From positions 930,001-994,000 of the forward strand of contig MSED01000004.1 in NCBI GenBank assembly GCA_002099365.1: 64,000 nt of DNA. Direction: 5' to 3'. Positions 1-11,547 of this stretch are shown piece by piece (the stretch's first letter is position 1; each line of letters opens with the position of its first letter). A program made the position numbers and the translations under genes. The notes under the pieces are model-generated. The model was given only the letters and a program-made list of their open reading frames with translations, was not told the origin of the DNA and made no database searches. Source of the DNA: Phialophora verrucosa. Taxonomy: Eukaryota; Ascomycota; Eurotiomycetes; Chaetothyriales; Herpotrichiellaceae.

Positions 1-476
1 CTCGGTGAAGTAGTACCTGCGCATTCAAAATGTCAGTCTTGGGCCGGTGCTACACATGCGGGGAGACTTCGGGGGATTCCTTACACAGTCAAACCGCCAG
101 ATGTGGGAATCATTTCGAGAGTGCCATTGCCGTGCTGGAAGTACATGCGCGGAGTCCAGTAGGCAGAGTGGTCTTGCAGGATGGAGCAACTCGTGCAGTT
201 AGACGCCAGAAGTTCTTCAAGAGTTGGCTCAAGTCCCATATCTGTGATAGGGTCAGTTTTTCTGTCTTGTCGCAAGCGGTGATCAAACTTACTGGATGCG
301 CCAAATATCACGTGGAGATGTTGGGATGGGTTGCCGGGGGCGACAATAGGATCAACTCTGCCACTGCCCAGTTCGCCGTGGCAGAGGTGGCGGAAAAAGG
401 CATTGGCCGGGCAAGCGAAGAAGAAGGATGCGACGAGTATGATGGCGGTTTTGAGTTTGACGCGTGTGTTCGTCAT
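1..476 (-). CDS. DUF1996 secreted protein, 5' part only (cut by the left window edge)
   Basis: Two exons are visible: 476 down to 85, then an intron (84 to 17, donor GTAAGG, acceptor CAG), then 16 down to 1 and beyond the window. The first 26 or so residues form a signal peptide (basic start, hydrophobic core, cleavage near PANA). The text then matches the start of the fungal DUF1996 domain: an FRHLCHGELG-type opening, a VDPIVAPG segment, the HLH motif, the conserved NCTSC cysteine pair, then a WTP motif followed by a tyrosine-rich strand that the splice restores (..LTV-YYFTE..). Family members are secreted or wall-associated, often with a WSC carbohydrate-binding domain downstream; no enzymatic function is established. 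The splice keeps the expected frame. The start ATG at 476 directly precedes the signal peptide. The C-terminal part is not visible, so a WSC domain cannot be confirmed. Confidence 0.85.
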
Positions 477-2439
477 TGTCGGATTGTTATCGGATTGTGC
501 AGAAAATTGGCTGCGAAGGAGTGATTGGAGGTCAAGATCGAAGAAGTGGAAGATCGGTCGGTGGTATGGAGGTTAAGGCGTAAGGAACGAATATTTGAAG
601 GAGTGGAACAATAAAGACGGGCCGGTCGATAAATGAGTGTGGGATGTCGGTCGAGCAGCGGAAAAGAGACGGTGGTTGCGAAGAATAGAAGAGCGCAAGA
701 TGAAGGTGAGCTCGTCGATGAGGGATGGACTGGTAAAGTGAGCAAAGATGTGCGGGAGGAGGGAAAGCGCCGTGGTTTACTTACCGCCAAAATTTGGTGA
801 CTGCGCCCCCAACTTCACTCCTCGAGCCTTCGCTATTGACCGCTATCCACTTCACCTGGTCGTCACAGCACTCGCAGTCCGCCGTGAAGTCCTTGTCGCC
901 TGAGAATCTCGCTGCTGGTGCGCTGCCGCCAAGGCCCCGACCTGGCGCCGCACTGGGTCGACAGTGAATATCGTTCGGCTCTCTTTGAATCCGCTATCAC
1001 CACCACAGGACAGGTTCAGTGCAGACGCAAGTACGGGTCAGGATCCAGAGGCAGTTGCAAAAGAGCGGTGGATACAAATCAGCTATGTACGGTCTGGTCA
1101 GCCAGCCTGCCAGTTCTTCCAAGGTATGTTCTCGCAGCCAGATGCGACAAAAAGTATCGTTAGGGCAGTTGTAATGAATGGACGTTGTTTTGGAGCACAC
1201 AACAGGAGGCGACAAGAATAAATCCACAAAGAAACCTGGGTAGCATCACACATGAAGAGAAGATGCTCAACAAAGACCGCTTCACCAACCTCACCTCCTC
1301 ATCTTACAGACGTGGTCATTCGTTTGCATCTGGCTTCATCCGCTTCATCCCCGCTGTTCGGAAATCCAACATCGGAGATCCGTTGCTGGTGCAGAACCAT
1401 GGATTGGAATCCAGCTGAAATCTCAATTCCTGCTGGTTGCCTTGCTCCTGTCTGCGCAAATGGGGATGCAACAGGCCATGCATAGGAAGAAGTCCTCCTT
1501 TCGCGCCTGACCTGCCTCTAATTCCTTTGTTGTTGCACGTGTGCCATGACATGTCTTTGTCATCGTTAATGCAAGATCCCGTATGCCAATCTCCGCTGGT
1601 GTACAGTGCCGGAAGTGAACAAACCGAAGCGATTGGAAGGCCCCTTCTCAGAGAAGTTCCAGAGTCGGGCAGGATACCTGCTTTGACATGTCACGGGTCG
1701 CGGCCATGTTGCTAGACGGTGATAAATACAACCATCCCTTGCGTCACCAATGAACGAGGTTCGCTTACGGGCACGGTCGTCCTCGTGTTCTCAATCAACG
1801 TGGGCACCCAGCAATGATTGATCGGCCCAGGTTGTGAGCGAATGCCGGCGGGATCTGCGGGAAAACTGCAACATGGGACTCTGAAGAGCACATTTTCCAA
1901 GAGGAAAGGAAGAAGAAAGTCGTCGAAAAAAAGATGTGATGACCCGAGCGGCGTCTTCGGATTGACGTGGCTACGCTAAACTAAATAGTCCACGCTATCC
2001 ATTCTCCAACGCAATAGGGGGTCCAGGCGTGCCCTGAATGGAAAGCTCTTTCTTGTCCTACTCAAGAACGTCGCAAGAAGCTGAATCGGGACCGCATTTC
2101 CAGCAAGGGGCTCAGCGTTCCAAGCAGCTGGAGGTTGCCAACCAATTAAACGCCTCTTACGGAAGCAGCGTTTGGCGTCCCGAAGTACCACGCCGATAAC
2201 CGTTGGTACGCGAATCCCAGGCACGTTTGCCCCCTGCGAGCCCTACCAACGGCTCGGAGTAGCGCGCGTCGAATGGTTTGCCCAGCGAAGGAAGGAAAAA
2301 TCTCTTCACTTGGTAGTATTGTGAAATAATAGACTCTGCCAGAATTCGGTACAGCCATGAACCGATCACGAAGACTTACGTCAGGGTCAGGTCAGAGGGT
2401 GGAAATAGATAGGACGGCTGGTCAGTCTGTGCCCACCGC
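477..2439. other. Intergenic, no gene recognised
   Basis: This interval separates two divergently transcribed genes, so it should carry the DUF1996 promoter on the left and the asparaginase promoter on the right. Open frames here are short (at most about 105 codons), do not resemble known families, and are interrupted in all frames. I saw no tRNA-like B box, no transposon ends and no clear repeats. Confidence 0.5.
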
Positions 2440-4440
2440 ATGTGTCCGTCTCTGATCAGGAACAGATCTGGAGGGCGAGATGGCCCTGACCCGGAGTACG
2501 TTGCACAAATCGACCCCTACAATATCGCTAACCGAGCAACAGTGATGAGCAACGTCTCCACCATGGGTCATATTCCCGAGGCTCGGGTCCTGATCATCAT
2601 GACTGGAGGTACCATCTGTATGCAGAAATCTCCCAACGGCCTCGTCCCGGCGCGGAACTTCTTGGAAAGATGCATGGCGCCGCGGCCGGAATTCAACGAC
2701 GGAGAGACCATTGACCCTATGGAAGTGAGGTTCCACGACGGGTCCGATGGCCTGGGCAACTTGAAGAGCCTGCGGACGCCCACGAGCGTGTATGGGAAAC
2801 GGGTCAGGCAAGTCAGCTGCTTTCAGCATCGTCACTTTGTCCTAGCAGTCGGCTATGAGATGAGACGCCGCGACCTTTGCCTTGCTGACGTCTTTCCAGG
2901 TATGCAGTGCTTGAGTTCGAGCCACTGCTCGACTCGTCCTCTATCGACAGTCAAGGATGGTCCGAGATTGCGCAAACAATATTCCGAAATTACAAGCTTT
3001 TCGACGGATTCGTCGTCCTCCATGGCACGGACAGTCTCGCTTATACCTGTTCTGCGCTGAGCTTCATGCTGCAGAACCTGGGCAAGCCCGTAATACTCAC
3101 TGGTACGTCGGCCCCAGGACATGTCACCTGCGAAATGCAATGTGCGCTTCGCCTTCACCCCGAACAGTTCCTCCCCCAGATCCGGGAGTGTCCCAGCCTG
3201 CTGTTCGCAGGAGATTGTAACATCATTTGAACATGTGCGTGGAGTTGATGAAGCTGACGGTCAAAAGGTTCCCAGGTGCCTTTCTCCGAACGCAAAAACG
3301 ATGCGATGGAAAATCTTCTCGACTCGTTGGATATAGCAGGGCACTTTATGATCCCCGAGGTCTGTCTTTGCTTCAACTCGACACTGTTTCGAGGCAACAG
3401 GACGACGAAGGTGTCGGCAAGCGCCTTCGACGCATTCGCATCTCCCAACTTTCCTCCTTTGGCCAAAATCTCTGCGATTGACACCAACGTGGAATGGAGT
3501 CTCGTTACAAGGTCAACGTCTTTGGAAGCCTTCAGCGTTCAGCCGAACCTCCAGATTCATTACGTGGCATGTCTCCGCCTTTTTCCGGGTATCAAGCCTA
3601 GTATGGTGGAATCGGTTCTGAGAACCGAAGGCTTGCAGGGCCTTGTGCTTGAGACTTTCGGTACTGGGAATGCTCCCAGCGGGCACGATAACAAACTCAC
3701 CAAGGTGATCACCGAGGCCGTGCAGCGCGGCATTGTGATTGTGAACATCACTCAGTGCTTGACCGGGAGTGTCAACCCGCTCTATGCACCGGGAATGGTT
3801 CTTGGCCGCGCAGGAGTCGTCGCTGGTGGTGACATGACAAGCGAAGCCGCGCTGACCAAGCTGTCGTACCTCCTGGGTCTGCCCGGAGCGTCGCCAGATT
3901 CCGTGGCTAAAGGCATGGCAATTTCAATTCGCGGTGAGCTTTCCGAGCACGCGGGCACGATCTTCAGACATCCAACAGGCGAGCTCTCGTCACCAGTCGC
4001 CCAGCTCACAGCCATCGCTTATGCGATCGCTAGCGGCGATATCGAGAAAGTGAAAGACCTGCTACACAACGACAACCAACTCATGAATCGGGCTGACTAC
4101 TCTGGAAATACGCCGGTCCATCTCGCAGCGACGGGCCCCAGCCTGGCCATCCTTCGGCACCTTCTTTCCCTCGGGGCATCGTAAGTCTGGAGAAATCTTT
4201 GCATTTCCACTTCCCTCCCGCCAATGCCAGCTAACCGACCTTCGTAGGGTACACATCCGGAACCACACTGGATCAGGAAGGACACCACTCTTTCTTGCCG
4301 CTAACGCAGGCCTGTTGCCGCATGTTTTGCTCTTACGGCAGGCGGGCGGACATCTCCATGCCGAAGAGTTGGAGACGGCTAGACTCCATGCAAGCCAACG
4401 ACCAGACGTATGGAAGGCGGCCGGACTGGGGACCCTCTAA
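2440..4440 (+). CDS. L-asparaginase with C-terminal ankyrin repeats
   Basis: The enzyme hydrolyses L-asparagine to aspartate and ammonia. The best gene model has four exons: 2440-2807, 2900-3102, 3268-4180 and 4248-4440, giving 558 aa. Both threonine-bearing active-site motifs of bacterial-type asparaginases are present: TGGT at residues 55-58 and HGTD at 164-167. The catalytic domain spans about 45-420, with LTGSQVPF restored exactly across intron 2. Two ankyrin-like repeats follow (about 466-495 and 500-530, each with a G-x-TPLxLAA-type core), as in the cytosolic 60 kDa lysophospholipase/asparaginase family (human ASPG). No signal peptide is seen, so it is probably cytosolic. Intron 1 probably uses a GC donor (separate entry). 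The start is uncertain: ATG at 2440 gives a poorly conserved 44-residue lead, while ATG at 2545 or 2563 would begin close to the conserved core. Gene identity is firm; the first intron and start are less so. Confidence 0.9.
2808..2899 (+). other. Probable GC-AG intron in the asparaginase gene
   Basis: The donor reads AG|GCAAGT, the textbook non-canonical GC donor, and the acceptor is TTTCCAG. Removing 92 nt joins codons in phase 2 and yields ..SVYGKRVR-YAVLEFEP.., which I recall as the conserved text of this family. A canonical alternative exists: GT at 2790 (GTATGG), also in phase 2, which would delete six residues (..TSV-YAVLEFEP..). The conserved residues favour the GC donor. Confidence 0.7.
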
Positions 4441-5712
4441 GAGACCTGGAGCGGCCGGTGCGGGTGAGGACCTTGGAGCAACGCGATCCCCACCAAGGTC
4501 AACCGAACCCCAGCGGTATCGGCATATGTTTCACAACGGTGCTTTTGTGCCCATTGGATGTCTGGACCAGACCGCAGGCTAAGGCGCGCCTAACATGCGA
4601 TGCAAGATCACCAGATGATTGCCTCGGCGTGCGTTCTCGCCTCGTGGCATCATGGGATGGTTTCGAATGCAATTTCCAGGGCCCAAAAGGTCAAGCTACC
4701 AGCAGCTCACCCGTAGGTGACACGTCATATCTCGAGGAAGGCTGCCAACAACCCCCGTGGCATGATAGGCCCGCCGAAGCCCAGCGCACTGGGGCCGCGG
4801 AGGTGCCCGGAGTGAGGATTGACGATGCCCAGCTTTGGTACCCGCCATAGGGCAGCTTATCTCGTCACCGACATCTGAGTGGGACTACTACTGGGTATTC
4901 ACCCGAACCACCTGGCAGGCTCCCAAGCAATCGTTCATGTCATGGCCGTGAGGTATTATGCCATGGAAAAGACGTTAGCCCACACGAGCCAGGGAGCCAG
5001 GGAGCCGGATGACCCTTGGACCGGGTTGCCACTCTCCCCGCCTTTTCGATAGACCTGGTCTTCCCCCGCATTCGATTTGGCGGCCCTGTGCCTGACAAAC
5101 CCATGGATGGCGGAATCCGGCTGGCGACCATCGTCCCCTCCTGTCACTCTTGTGCGACCCCCTCAACAAATCGAGGCGGCTTCGAAGCAACTGACGGATT
5201 CGGGTTATTGTTCCTTAACGGCCCATCAGGCACGCAGAGGGCGTTTGAAATGTCGTGCTCAGCATGGACCCGGCACCCGCTACTACCTTTGTCTCCGGTT
5301 ACGTAAAGGATAAGCTGCATCAGGTTTGGCGGTGATAGACCTTTTTTTCACACAGTCACAGAATTTCGCTCTGTCCAAGGGTCCTCGAATGATCAGACCG
5401 GACTGGCGCACGGAGTTCCAGTTGACTCTCTTGCCCAATACGGTGGTATGGCCATTCTCATGATTCCTTCCCAACGTTTGGGAAACTTACGGTGTGGTCG
5501 CTCTCTCTCTTCTGCTTTTCTATTCAACCTTCTGGGTAGCTGCAAGGATCACCAAATCCGTGGATTTTAGCTGCCGCTCACTTCTGGTGCGCAAAATTCC
5601 TAGAACACGTTCTCGTCCTCGGGCCATATACCAAGTCGTGCAAGTCTGTCATTTCCGTCAAATTCTCAGCCTCAGGCCTCTCGGTCTCACCGCGCGAGGC
5701 TTATAGTGCCAC
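4441..5712. other. Intergenic, no gene recognised
   Basis: Downstream of asparaginase and upstream of the NmrA-like gene. Open frames at 4410-4850 and 5016-5306 have no recognisable motifs, no plausible splice partners and no family resemblance. A short duplicated GAGCCAGG motif lies near 4987-5005. Nothing else stands out. Confidence 0.45.
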
Positions 5713-6974
5713 ATGCCAAACAAGAGCAGGACTATAGCCATCGTCAACGGTACTGGTCGTCAGGCGGCGTCGGTCATCCGAACAGTGACGGCTCTTGGTT
5801 ATGCCGTTCGGGCGCAAGTCCATTCCCTGCAAGGTCTGGTAGCGGAGGAGCTCGCCGAGTTCCCCAATGTCAGCCTGTTCGAGGGGCCGTTGTTGAACAA
5901 CCAAGTCCTCATCGACACCATATTCGATGGCGCTCAGATAGCTTTCATCAACACCAATCCCCTCGGCGGCGATGAGATCAAAATAGGCAAGGCTCTGGCC
6001 AACGCGGCCAAGAAGCGGAACATTCAACATTTCATCTACAGCAGCATGCCCGACCACTCGATACACAACCCACTCTGGCCGGCATTGCCGCAATGGGCTT
6101 GCAAGTTCACGGTTGAAAACTACATCCGGCAGCTTGGCCTTCCGTCCACCTTTGTCTATGCGGGAATCTACAACAACAACTTCACCAGCTTACCGTATCC
6201 GCTGTTCTGCATGGAGTTCAAAGACAATGGGAGGCTCGAATGGAGAGCGCCTTTTCATCCCGATACGAAGTTACCGTGGCTGGACGCAGAACACGATGTC
6301 GGCCCCGCGGTGTTGCAGATCTTCAAGGACGGTCCGAGCAAGTGGAATGGACACAGGTACGTTACACTCAATATTCCGTTCCCGTTTTACAGAGTTTCCC
6401 GTCTTGGGTTCGGCATCGCGAGCCAACAAATGAGAACAACCCGCGAGTTGACTCCGGAAGCCGTGTCCGGAATTACATTTCTCGCGGTTGATCATCACCA
6501 TTTCCGGTGCGCTGAGAGCACGAGGCCGATTGAGATCTGACACTCCGCATCACTAGGATCGCCCTGGCATTTGAGATGCTCACGCCGATCCAAGTTTGTC
6601 AAGCCTTTGAACAAGCATTGGAGCGGCCGTGCAAGTACGTCTTCGACAAACATATCGAAGTCAAGGTCCCTGTTCCCAACGGTTATCGCGAACAACTCGC
6701 CGGCATCGAAATCCTGTTTGGCCATTATAATGCGCCTTATTTCCCCGGCCCGGACTTCGACTACGACACAAGACGCAAGGGCAGCAATGAGACCATCACG
6801 CCGGGCAGGAACAGCAGCGAGTCGCGCAAAGCCAAACCTGGCAAGTTGACGGACGAAGCCCGGTCGCTCTGGCCCGCGTACAGGCCCATCTACGAGTACG
6901 CCCGGGAGGCTTTCATTGTCGAGGAGGAAGCGAATGGAAAGACTTGGATGATTGATAAAAGCGTGAGCACATGA
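5713..6974 (+). CDS. NmrA-like NAD(P)-binding protein
   Basis: Two exons, 5713-6356 and 6557-6974, give 353 aa. The N-terminus is a Rossmann fold of the atypical short-chain dehydrogenase class: a beta strand IAIVNGTG followed by RQAA, where GxxGxxG would be usual, then alternating strands and helices (FEGPLLN, IAFINTN, HFIYSSMPDHS). This is the NmrA/HSCARG group, whose members bind NADP(H) and act as redox-sensing regulators or as isoflavone-reductase-like enzymes. The loop FIYSSMPD sits where NmrA-like proteins carry a tyrosine-poor, often non-catalytic site. The intron (6357-6556, GTACGT...CTAG) is 200 nt, long for this window, but the join NGHR-IALAFEM is in frame and continues the fold. 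No signal peptide or membrane segment. Substrate is unknown. Confidence 0.88.
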
Positions 6975-8180
6975 AGGCTTTGGATCTTCCCATGAATTCT
7001 ATTTGTCTGGCCACAACCGTTTTGGCATGCGACGAACTTCTGGTCTGTAAACTAGTTAGGATGGATCAAAGCATAGCAGGTGTCATATGGCCTGGGTTAC
7101 GGGTTGCGAAACCGGGAGATCATGCGGGCGTATTGCATTGGGCATTTACAAAACTGGACGACGGCGACGACCTTGCGTGATGAATTTGGCTTTGGTCAAT
7201 CCCGTACAAAATACTGTAATCCGGACCTTTCTTTTCCGCTCTCTTCCCGCCTTCAACAGATTCAACCACGTTGCGAGAGGTGGCGGCGACTCCAATCGAC
7301 AGATTGACTCTCATCATGCCGCGGAAGTTGGTCTCATCCGTCCAAGCTCGTATGAGTCTGATGCTGCTTTTGTGTACTCAGTCTCCCTTTTGTTCCGAAT
7401 CGTCGCGCCCTCCATCAAACACTCTGACAATGTCGTGCTTGATCCATTACTAATGCGAGCCTCTCGACAATCCCCAAGCCGGTGACACGAAACTGTTCGC
7501 AATGATGCAATCGAGAATAGAGTCCCCACAGCTGTAGCCAGTCCGTAGGAAGATTATTTTCACCGGCCAAACACTCGTCAGGACAGCTCGCTCCCACATA
7601 TCGAGACAAGACTTGTCGACCGTTCTGACCTTGAAGCAGACCGGAAGACACACGGCACGAGTCCGAGTACAATACTGTATGTACCTGTTGGTGTCCACAG
7701 TCACGCCACCTACTGTAGTCGATGTCAGAATTCTCCACCCACCAGGCCCAGATTGTAATGTGATTTGTGCTCATTCTCGATATCCTGTGGATATAAAGTC
7801 GAGCGTAGGGCGTAGCTTCTGGCCATCATTCTGGGTAAGAAGAAACCCGAGAATTCAGCTTGACTACTAGGGAGAGTCTACGAGGAGCCTGCTGAAGCAA
7901 TAATTCTATGTATGAGCCGGCTGACTTTCCTGGCGGACACCCTACTGTGTAAGTAGATGCCAATGCGCGTGTCCTTGATGACTCAGCGTGGATTTCGTTG
8001 AGTTCGAATTTTATTTTGTTTTCTCAGCCCAATCTCTCTATACAAGGTTAGGCATACATACCTCCTCACATCTCCCTTGGGCTTCCTGCGGTTCCGACAA
8101 TTCTTCGTCTTAGCGTTGGCCAGCGGCTACCATTGGCTTTGTGCTGGGCCTACTGTCTTTGACGCGAGCATCAGCCAAGG
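6975..8180. other. Intergenic, no gene recognised
   Basis: Between the NmrA-like gene and the phosphatase gene. The largest open frames (7087-7485 on +, 7415-7774 on -) overlap each other on opposite strands and have no domain-like features. The right end must hold the phosphatase promoter; no clear TATA element was found. Confidence 0.45.
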
Positions 8181-9049
8181 ATGTCAGACAAAGATGCGGC
8201 TACGCCCCGACTGTTCCTCATACGCCACGGTAAGGTTGTCATTCTCCCCGCGTTGTTCTGAGTTCTGTGGGCTTGGAACAGGCATCCGCTGTCCTCGTCC
8301 CTCAGCGACAGGGGACTGACAACCTCCATCGTTGTTGGCACCCTTTCTTTTGAACTTACACAAGCTGCCTCTCCCTAGGTGAAACCGAATGGTCCCGTAA
8401 TGGCCGTTACACCGGAATTAGCGACATCCCTCTCCTGCCCGAAGGCGAAAGAAAAGTCCGCCAAACAGCCTCGGTTGTCTTCGGTGGTGGACGATTGATC
8501 GACCCTAGCAAGCTCACGTCTGTCATATGCAGTCCCAGGAAACGCGCACGCCGGACACTAGAGATCCTGCTTGAGCAAGTCCAGGATTCCGCCACCAAGA
8601 AGATGCTCGAGGACAAAACAAATGTTACTGAGGAGATTGCAGAATGGGGATATGGTGACTACGAGGGCCTCCACACCCATCAGATCCAAGAGCTCCGCAA
8701 GTCGAGAGGTCTCGACAAGGACCGAGCGTGGGATATTTGGCGTGATGGGTGCGAAGGGCGCGGAGGAGAGTCGGCTGCACAAGTCCAAGAACGCCTCGAT
8801 GGGCTGATTTCGCAAATCACCTCGATACACAAGGAAGCATTGGAGAAAGGCGACAGGAACAGTGATATCGTCGTAGTAGCCCACGGCCACATATTGAGAG
8901 CATTTGTCAAGAGGTGGTTAAATTTCAGCATGGGCGCAAGGCTAGAGTTGATGTTGGAGCCTGGGGGCGTCTGCGGGTTGAGCTATGCACATGGGCATGT
9001 TGAGCAGAGGGCGGTCCTGGTCGGCATGAGCTTCCCGAGTTCGACCTGA
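8181..9049 (+). CDS. SHB17: Sedoheptulose 1,7-bisphosphatase-like histidine phosphatase
   Basis: Two exons, 8181-8229 and 8379-9049, give 239 aa. It belongs to the histidine phosphatase (phosphoglycerate-mutase-like) superfamily: the catalytic LIRHGETEW signature lies at residues 13-21 (nucleophile H16), the second arginine segment SPRKRARRT follows, EWGYGDYEGL supplies the acid residue, RKSRGLDK is a run shared with yeast Shb17, and the distal histidine is in VVVAHGH. Yeast Shb17 removes the 1-phosphate from sedoheptulose 1,7-bisphosphate and feeds ribose synthesis non-oxidatively. The match in order and wording is closest to that subfamily rather than to PGAM or fructose-2,6-bisphosphatase. 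The first exon is only 49 nt, and the 149 nt intron splits the codon for the glycine right after the catalytic histidine. Probably cytosolic. The exact substrate remains an inference from the family. Confidence 0.88.
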
Positions 9050-10217
9050 CCGACTCTCTAACTCTTGGCTGGTCGCTGCCGCCGAGCTCTTTGGGGCGGA
9101 CGCTGCTAGCGACAGTGCTGTATTCGAAGCCACTTGGAAGGTCCAACGACACTGATCAACGGCACGGATGGCACCGCCCGCACTTCTGATCTCTTATCAA
9201 GCGAGAGCACGAGGAGCTAAGCACGAAGTACGTCTCCCGTCTCGAACCCTCCCGCCCCCCCCCCCCCCCCCAACAGCGTGCTTCGTCTAGCTCAAACCAT
9301 GACGTAGTAGCTGTCGACCAGGGTCTAGCGCATCGCTTATCAAAGCTTCGTCACTGGCCGACGATTTTCTCGCTTCTGCATGTCGCGCGCTGGTCTTCGG
9401 CTTCGGCTTGTCAGTCCAGGACGGAGCAAGCAAAAGCACATCTACGAGTACTCGCCTCCGGTTAACTGCCCAGAATATCGAGCTGCTGACGCCGCCGAGA
9501 CCGCGACGACCTCTTCATCCCCTTGGCGAGGTCTTTGCTCTGCCTCGTGAATCAGCAACATTGCAGACCAGAAGTACTCTTCAGCCCAAAGCTACAGCAG
9601 CTCGCTTCGAATGTCTCTTCTCTGCTTCCTGCCTTATCTCGCAATGGGCCGAAACATGCCTGATGCCCACAACCAGCTTTATAATCCATGTTTAGCTTGC
9701 GCAAAGATAACGAAGATCGCTCCAATGTCACGTTACCGTTGTCTAGGGACCGCTTTGATTCTCAGCCTAGGAGCCCGCCAACGATGCTCATTCGATTCAG
9801 AGGCACGTCGCCCACAGAGATAAGGCCCGCTACATACAGAAACAAGCTCAAAGGGATCCAATTGCTTGGTCTCGCCCCGCGAAGCTTCTAAGCAAGGTAC
9901 ACCTGCGAGATAGGCAGCTTGATGCTGTAGCTCGTCGTCACGGCCATCGATCCGTAGGTCTCCGGTGGAGTCGATGGAGCCAGTTGGATCTTGGACCTGC
10001 CTACCAGAGCAGTTCGTTGCGCGAGAGGTCATGAAGCTCCTCCATCTCGAAGAGAGCTAGAAGCTTTGCGCCTGCTCAAAAGGTAGGGCCTGCCCTTGCT
10101 CGATTCGAGGTTCCTGCGTCCATTCTGTCTGCTTGCTCGCGTGCTCGTGTGCGGAGTGAAGACCTTGAGCTCTTCCCGGTGAGAATTCAGCATTTGGACT
10201 TTGCATTTACAGTCACT
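9050..10217. other. Intergenic with coding-like but unassigned open frames
   Basis: Left part holds a C17 tract. From about 9680 to 10145 there are long open stretches on the plus strand with protein-like composition, rich in Arg, Gln and Ser. One runs from about 9765 to a TGA near 10030 and is open again, in the same frame, into the permease 5' region. I could not assemble a convincing gene. This could be a decayed gene or untranslated leader. Confidence 0.35.
9255..9271 (+). repeat. Homopolymer C17 tract
   Basis: Seventeen consecutive C residues, directly preceded by CCCTCCCG. It lies about 200 bp downstream of the phosphatase stop codon, outside any coding region. Such tracts are length-unstable and prone to sequencing error. 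Confidence 0.95.
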
Positions 10218-11547
10218 ATGCGTATCTCACGTGTTACACACATCCTCTTCCTCGCAGCAACGAACCTGTTCGCATTGTCGTCGGGAAAACCAGTGGAGGG
10301 ACGAAGCGATGTCGTAAAGCGGGCGGCCCCCATCTCCCCCAAGGTAGTCATAATCAGCATGTTTGCACCAGAGGCAGAGGTCTGGTATGGCAAGAAATAC
10401 AATCTTCTAGCACAGAACATCACGGTGTCCGGTCTGTCTGTACTCTTCCCTGAAGTCCACTGCACGGCGAACGGCAACGTCTGCCAGGTAGTCACTGGAG
10501 AGTCCGAGATCAATGCAGCCTCGACCATCACCGCGCTTGTGCAAAGCCCCAAATTCAATCTCACCAAATCATACTTCCTGGTCGCGGGCATTGCTGGCGT
10601 CAATCCGAAAGTGGCGACACTCGGCTCCGTGGCGTTTGCCAAATATGCCGTTCAGGTGGCCCTGCAGTATGAGTTTGACATGAGGGATTTGCCCGACAAT
10701 TTCACGACCGGATACATCCCATTCGGCGTGACATCGCCAGATGATTATCCAGAAACGTGAGTCGTAGCTGAACGGGCGAGTCGAACGTCTTGGCCGTCCC
10801 CTAACATCACGAAACAGGACCTACGGCACCGAAGTCTTCGAAGTCAACGAGGCCCTCCGCGACGTGGCAATCAGCTTCGCCTCGGGGGTCAAACTCAACG
10901 ACTCCCAAGCCTGCGCGGCCTACCGCGCCAAATACTCGGCAGCATCCGCGTACGCGGCCGGAGCAGAAGGGCCGTCTGTGCTCGGCTGCGACGTCGCGAC
11001 ATCCGACGTCTACTACTCTGGCACGCGCCTCTCCGAAGCCTTTGAAAACACAACCAGCATCTGGACCAACGGGTCGGGCATATACTGCACCACGGCGCAG
11101 GAAGACAACGCCTCTTTGGAAGCCATCATGCGCGCGGCCCAGAAGAACCTCACGGACTTTTCCCGCGTCATCGTCATGCGCACGGCCAGCGACTTTGATC
11201 GACCGCCGCCGGGAGTTTCCGAGATCCAGAATCTTCTGTACGTCAACCAGGGCGGCTTCGGACCCGCCATTCAAAACATCTACATCGCCGGCGTCAAGGT
11301 CGTGGACGGCATCCTGGACGGCTGGAACAGTACGTTCGCAAAGGGCATCGCGCCGAAGAACTACATTGGCGACATGTTCGGCACACTGGGGGGCAAACCT
11401 GATTTCGGACTACCCAGTGATTTGATCAAGATTGGGAAGAGAGCCGACCTGGAGGAGGAGGAGGGACAGGTGCAAGGGAATTTGAGGATGAGGCGAGCGG
11501 TCCAGAGCGCCAGGCGGGCCGCCAAGGCCAGGGGCATCGAGGTTTAG
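10218..11547 (+). CDS. Secreted purine nucleoside permease-like protein (NUP family)
   Basis: Two exons, 10218-10756 and 10818-11547 (61 nt intron, GTGAGT...ACAG), give 422 aa. The protein starts with a signal peptide (about residues 1-23, ending ALSSGKP) and a KR site. It then matches the NUP family, related to Candida albicans nucleoside permease Nup: an SPKVVIISMF strand, FPEVHCT, a V-TGESEINAAST segment, YFLVAGIAGVNP, and a C-terminal N-x-YIAG-x-KVVDGILDGW block. Some members bind or transport nucleosides; structurally they recall nucleoside phosphorylases, so the true activity may be binding or phosphorolysis at the cell surface. There are several N-glycosylation sequons (NIT, NLT, NFT, NTT, NGS, NAS, NST) and no clear membrane segment after the signal peptide. 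The last 35 or so residues form an acidic then strongly basic tail, rich in RR pairs, which I do not recall as typical of the family. Confidence 0.87.

Noticed and set aside
2422..2835. 137-codon minus-strand frame at the asparaginase 5' end
   Set aside because: It is a shadow of asparaginase exon 1.
4660..4690. tRNA B-box-like string (GGTTTCGAATGC)
   Set aside because: No matching A box, acceptor stem or anticodon arm could be built around it.
4410..4850. 146-codon plus-strand frame overlapping the asparaginase 3' end
   Set aside because: It overlaps the well-supported last exon in another frame and has no recognisable content.
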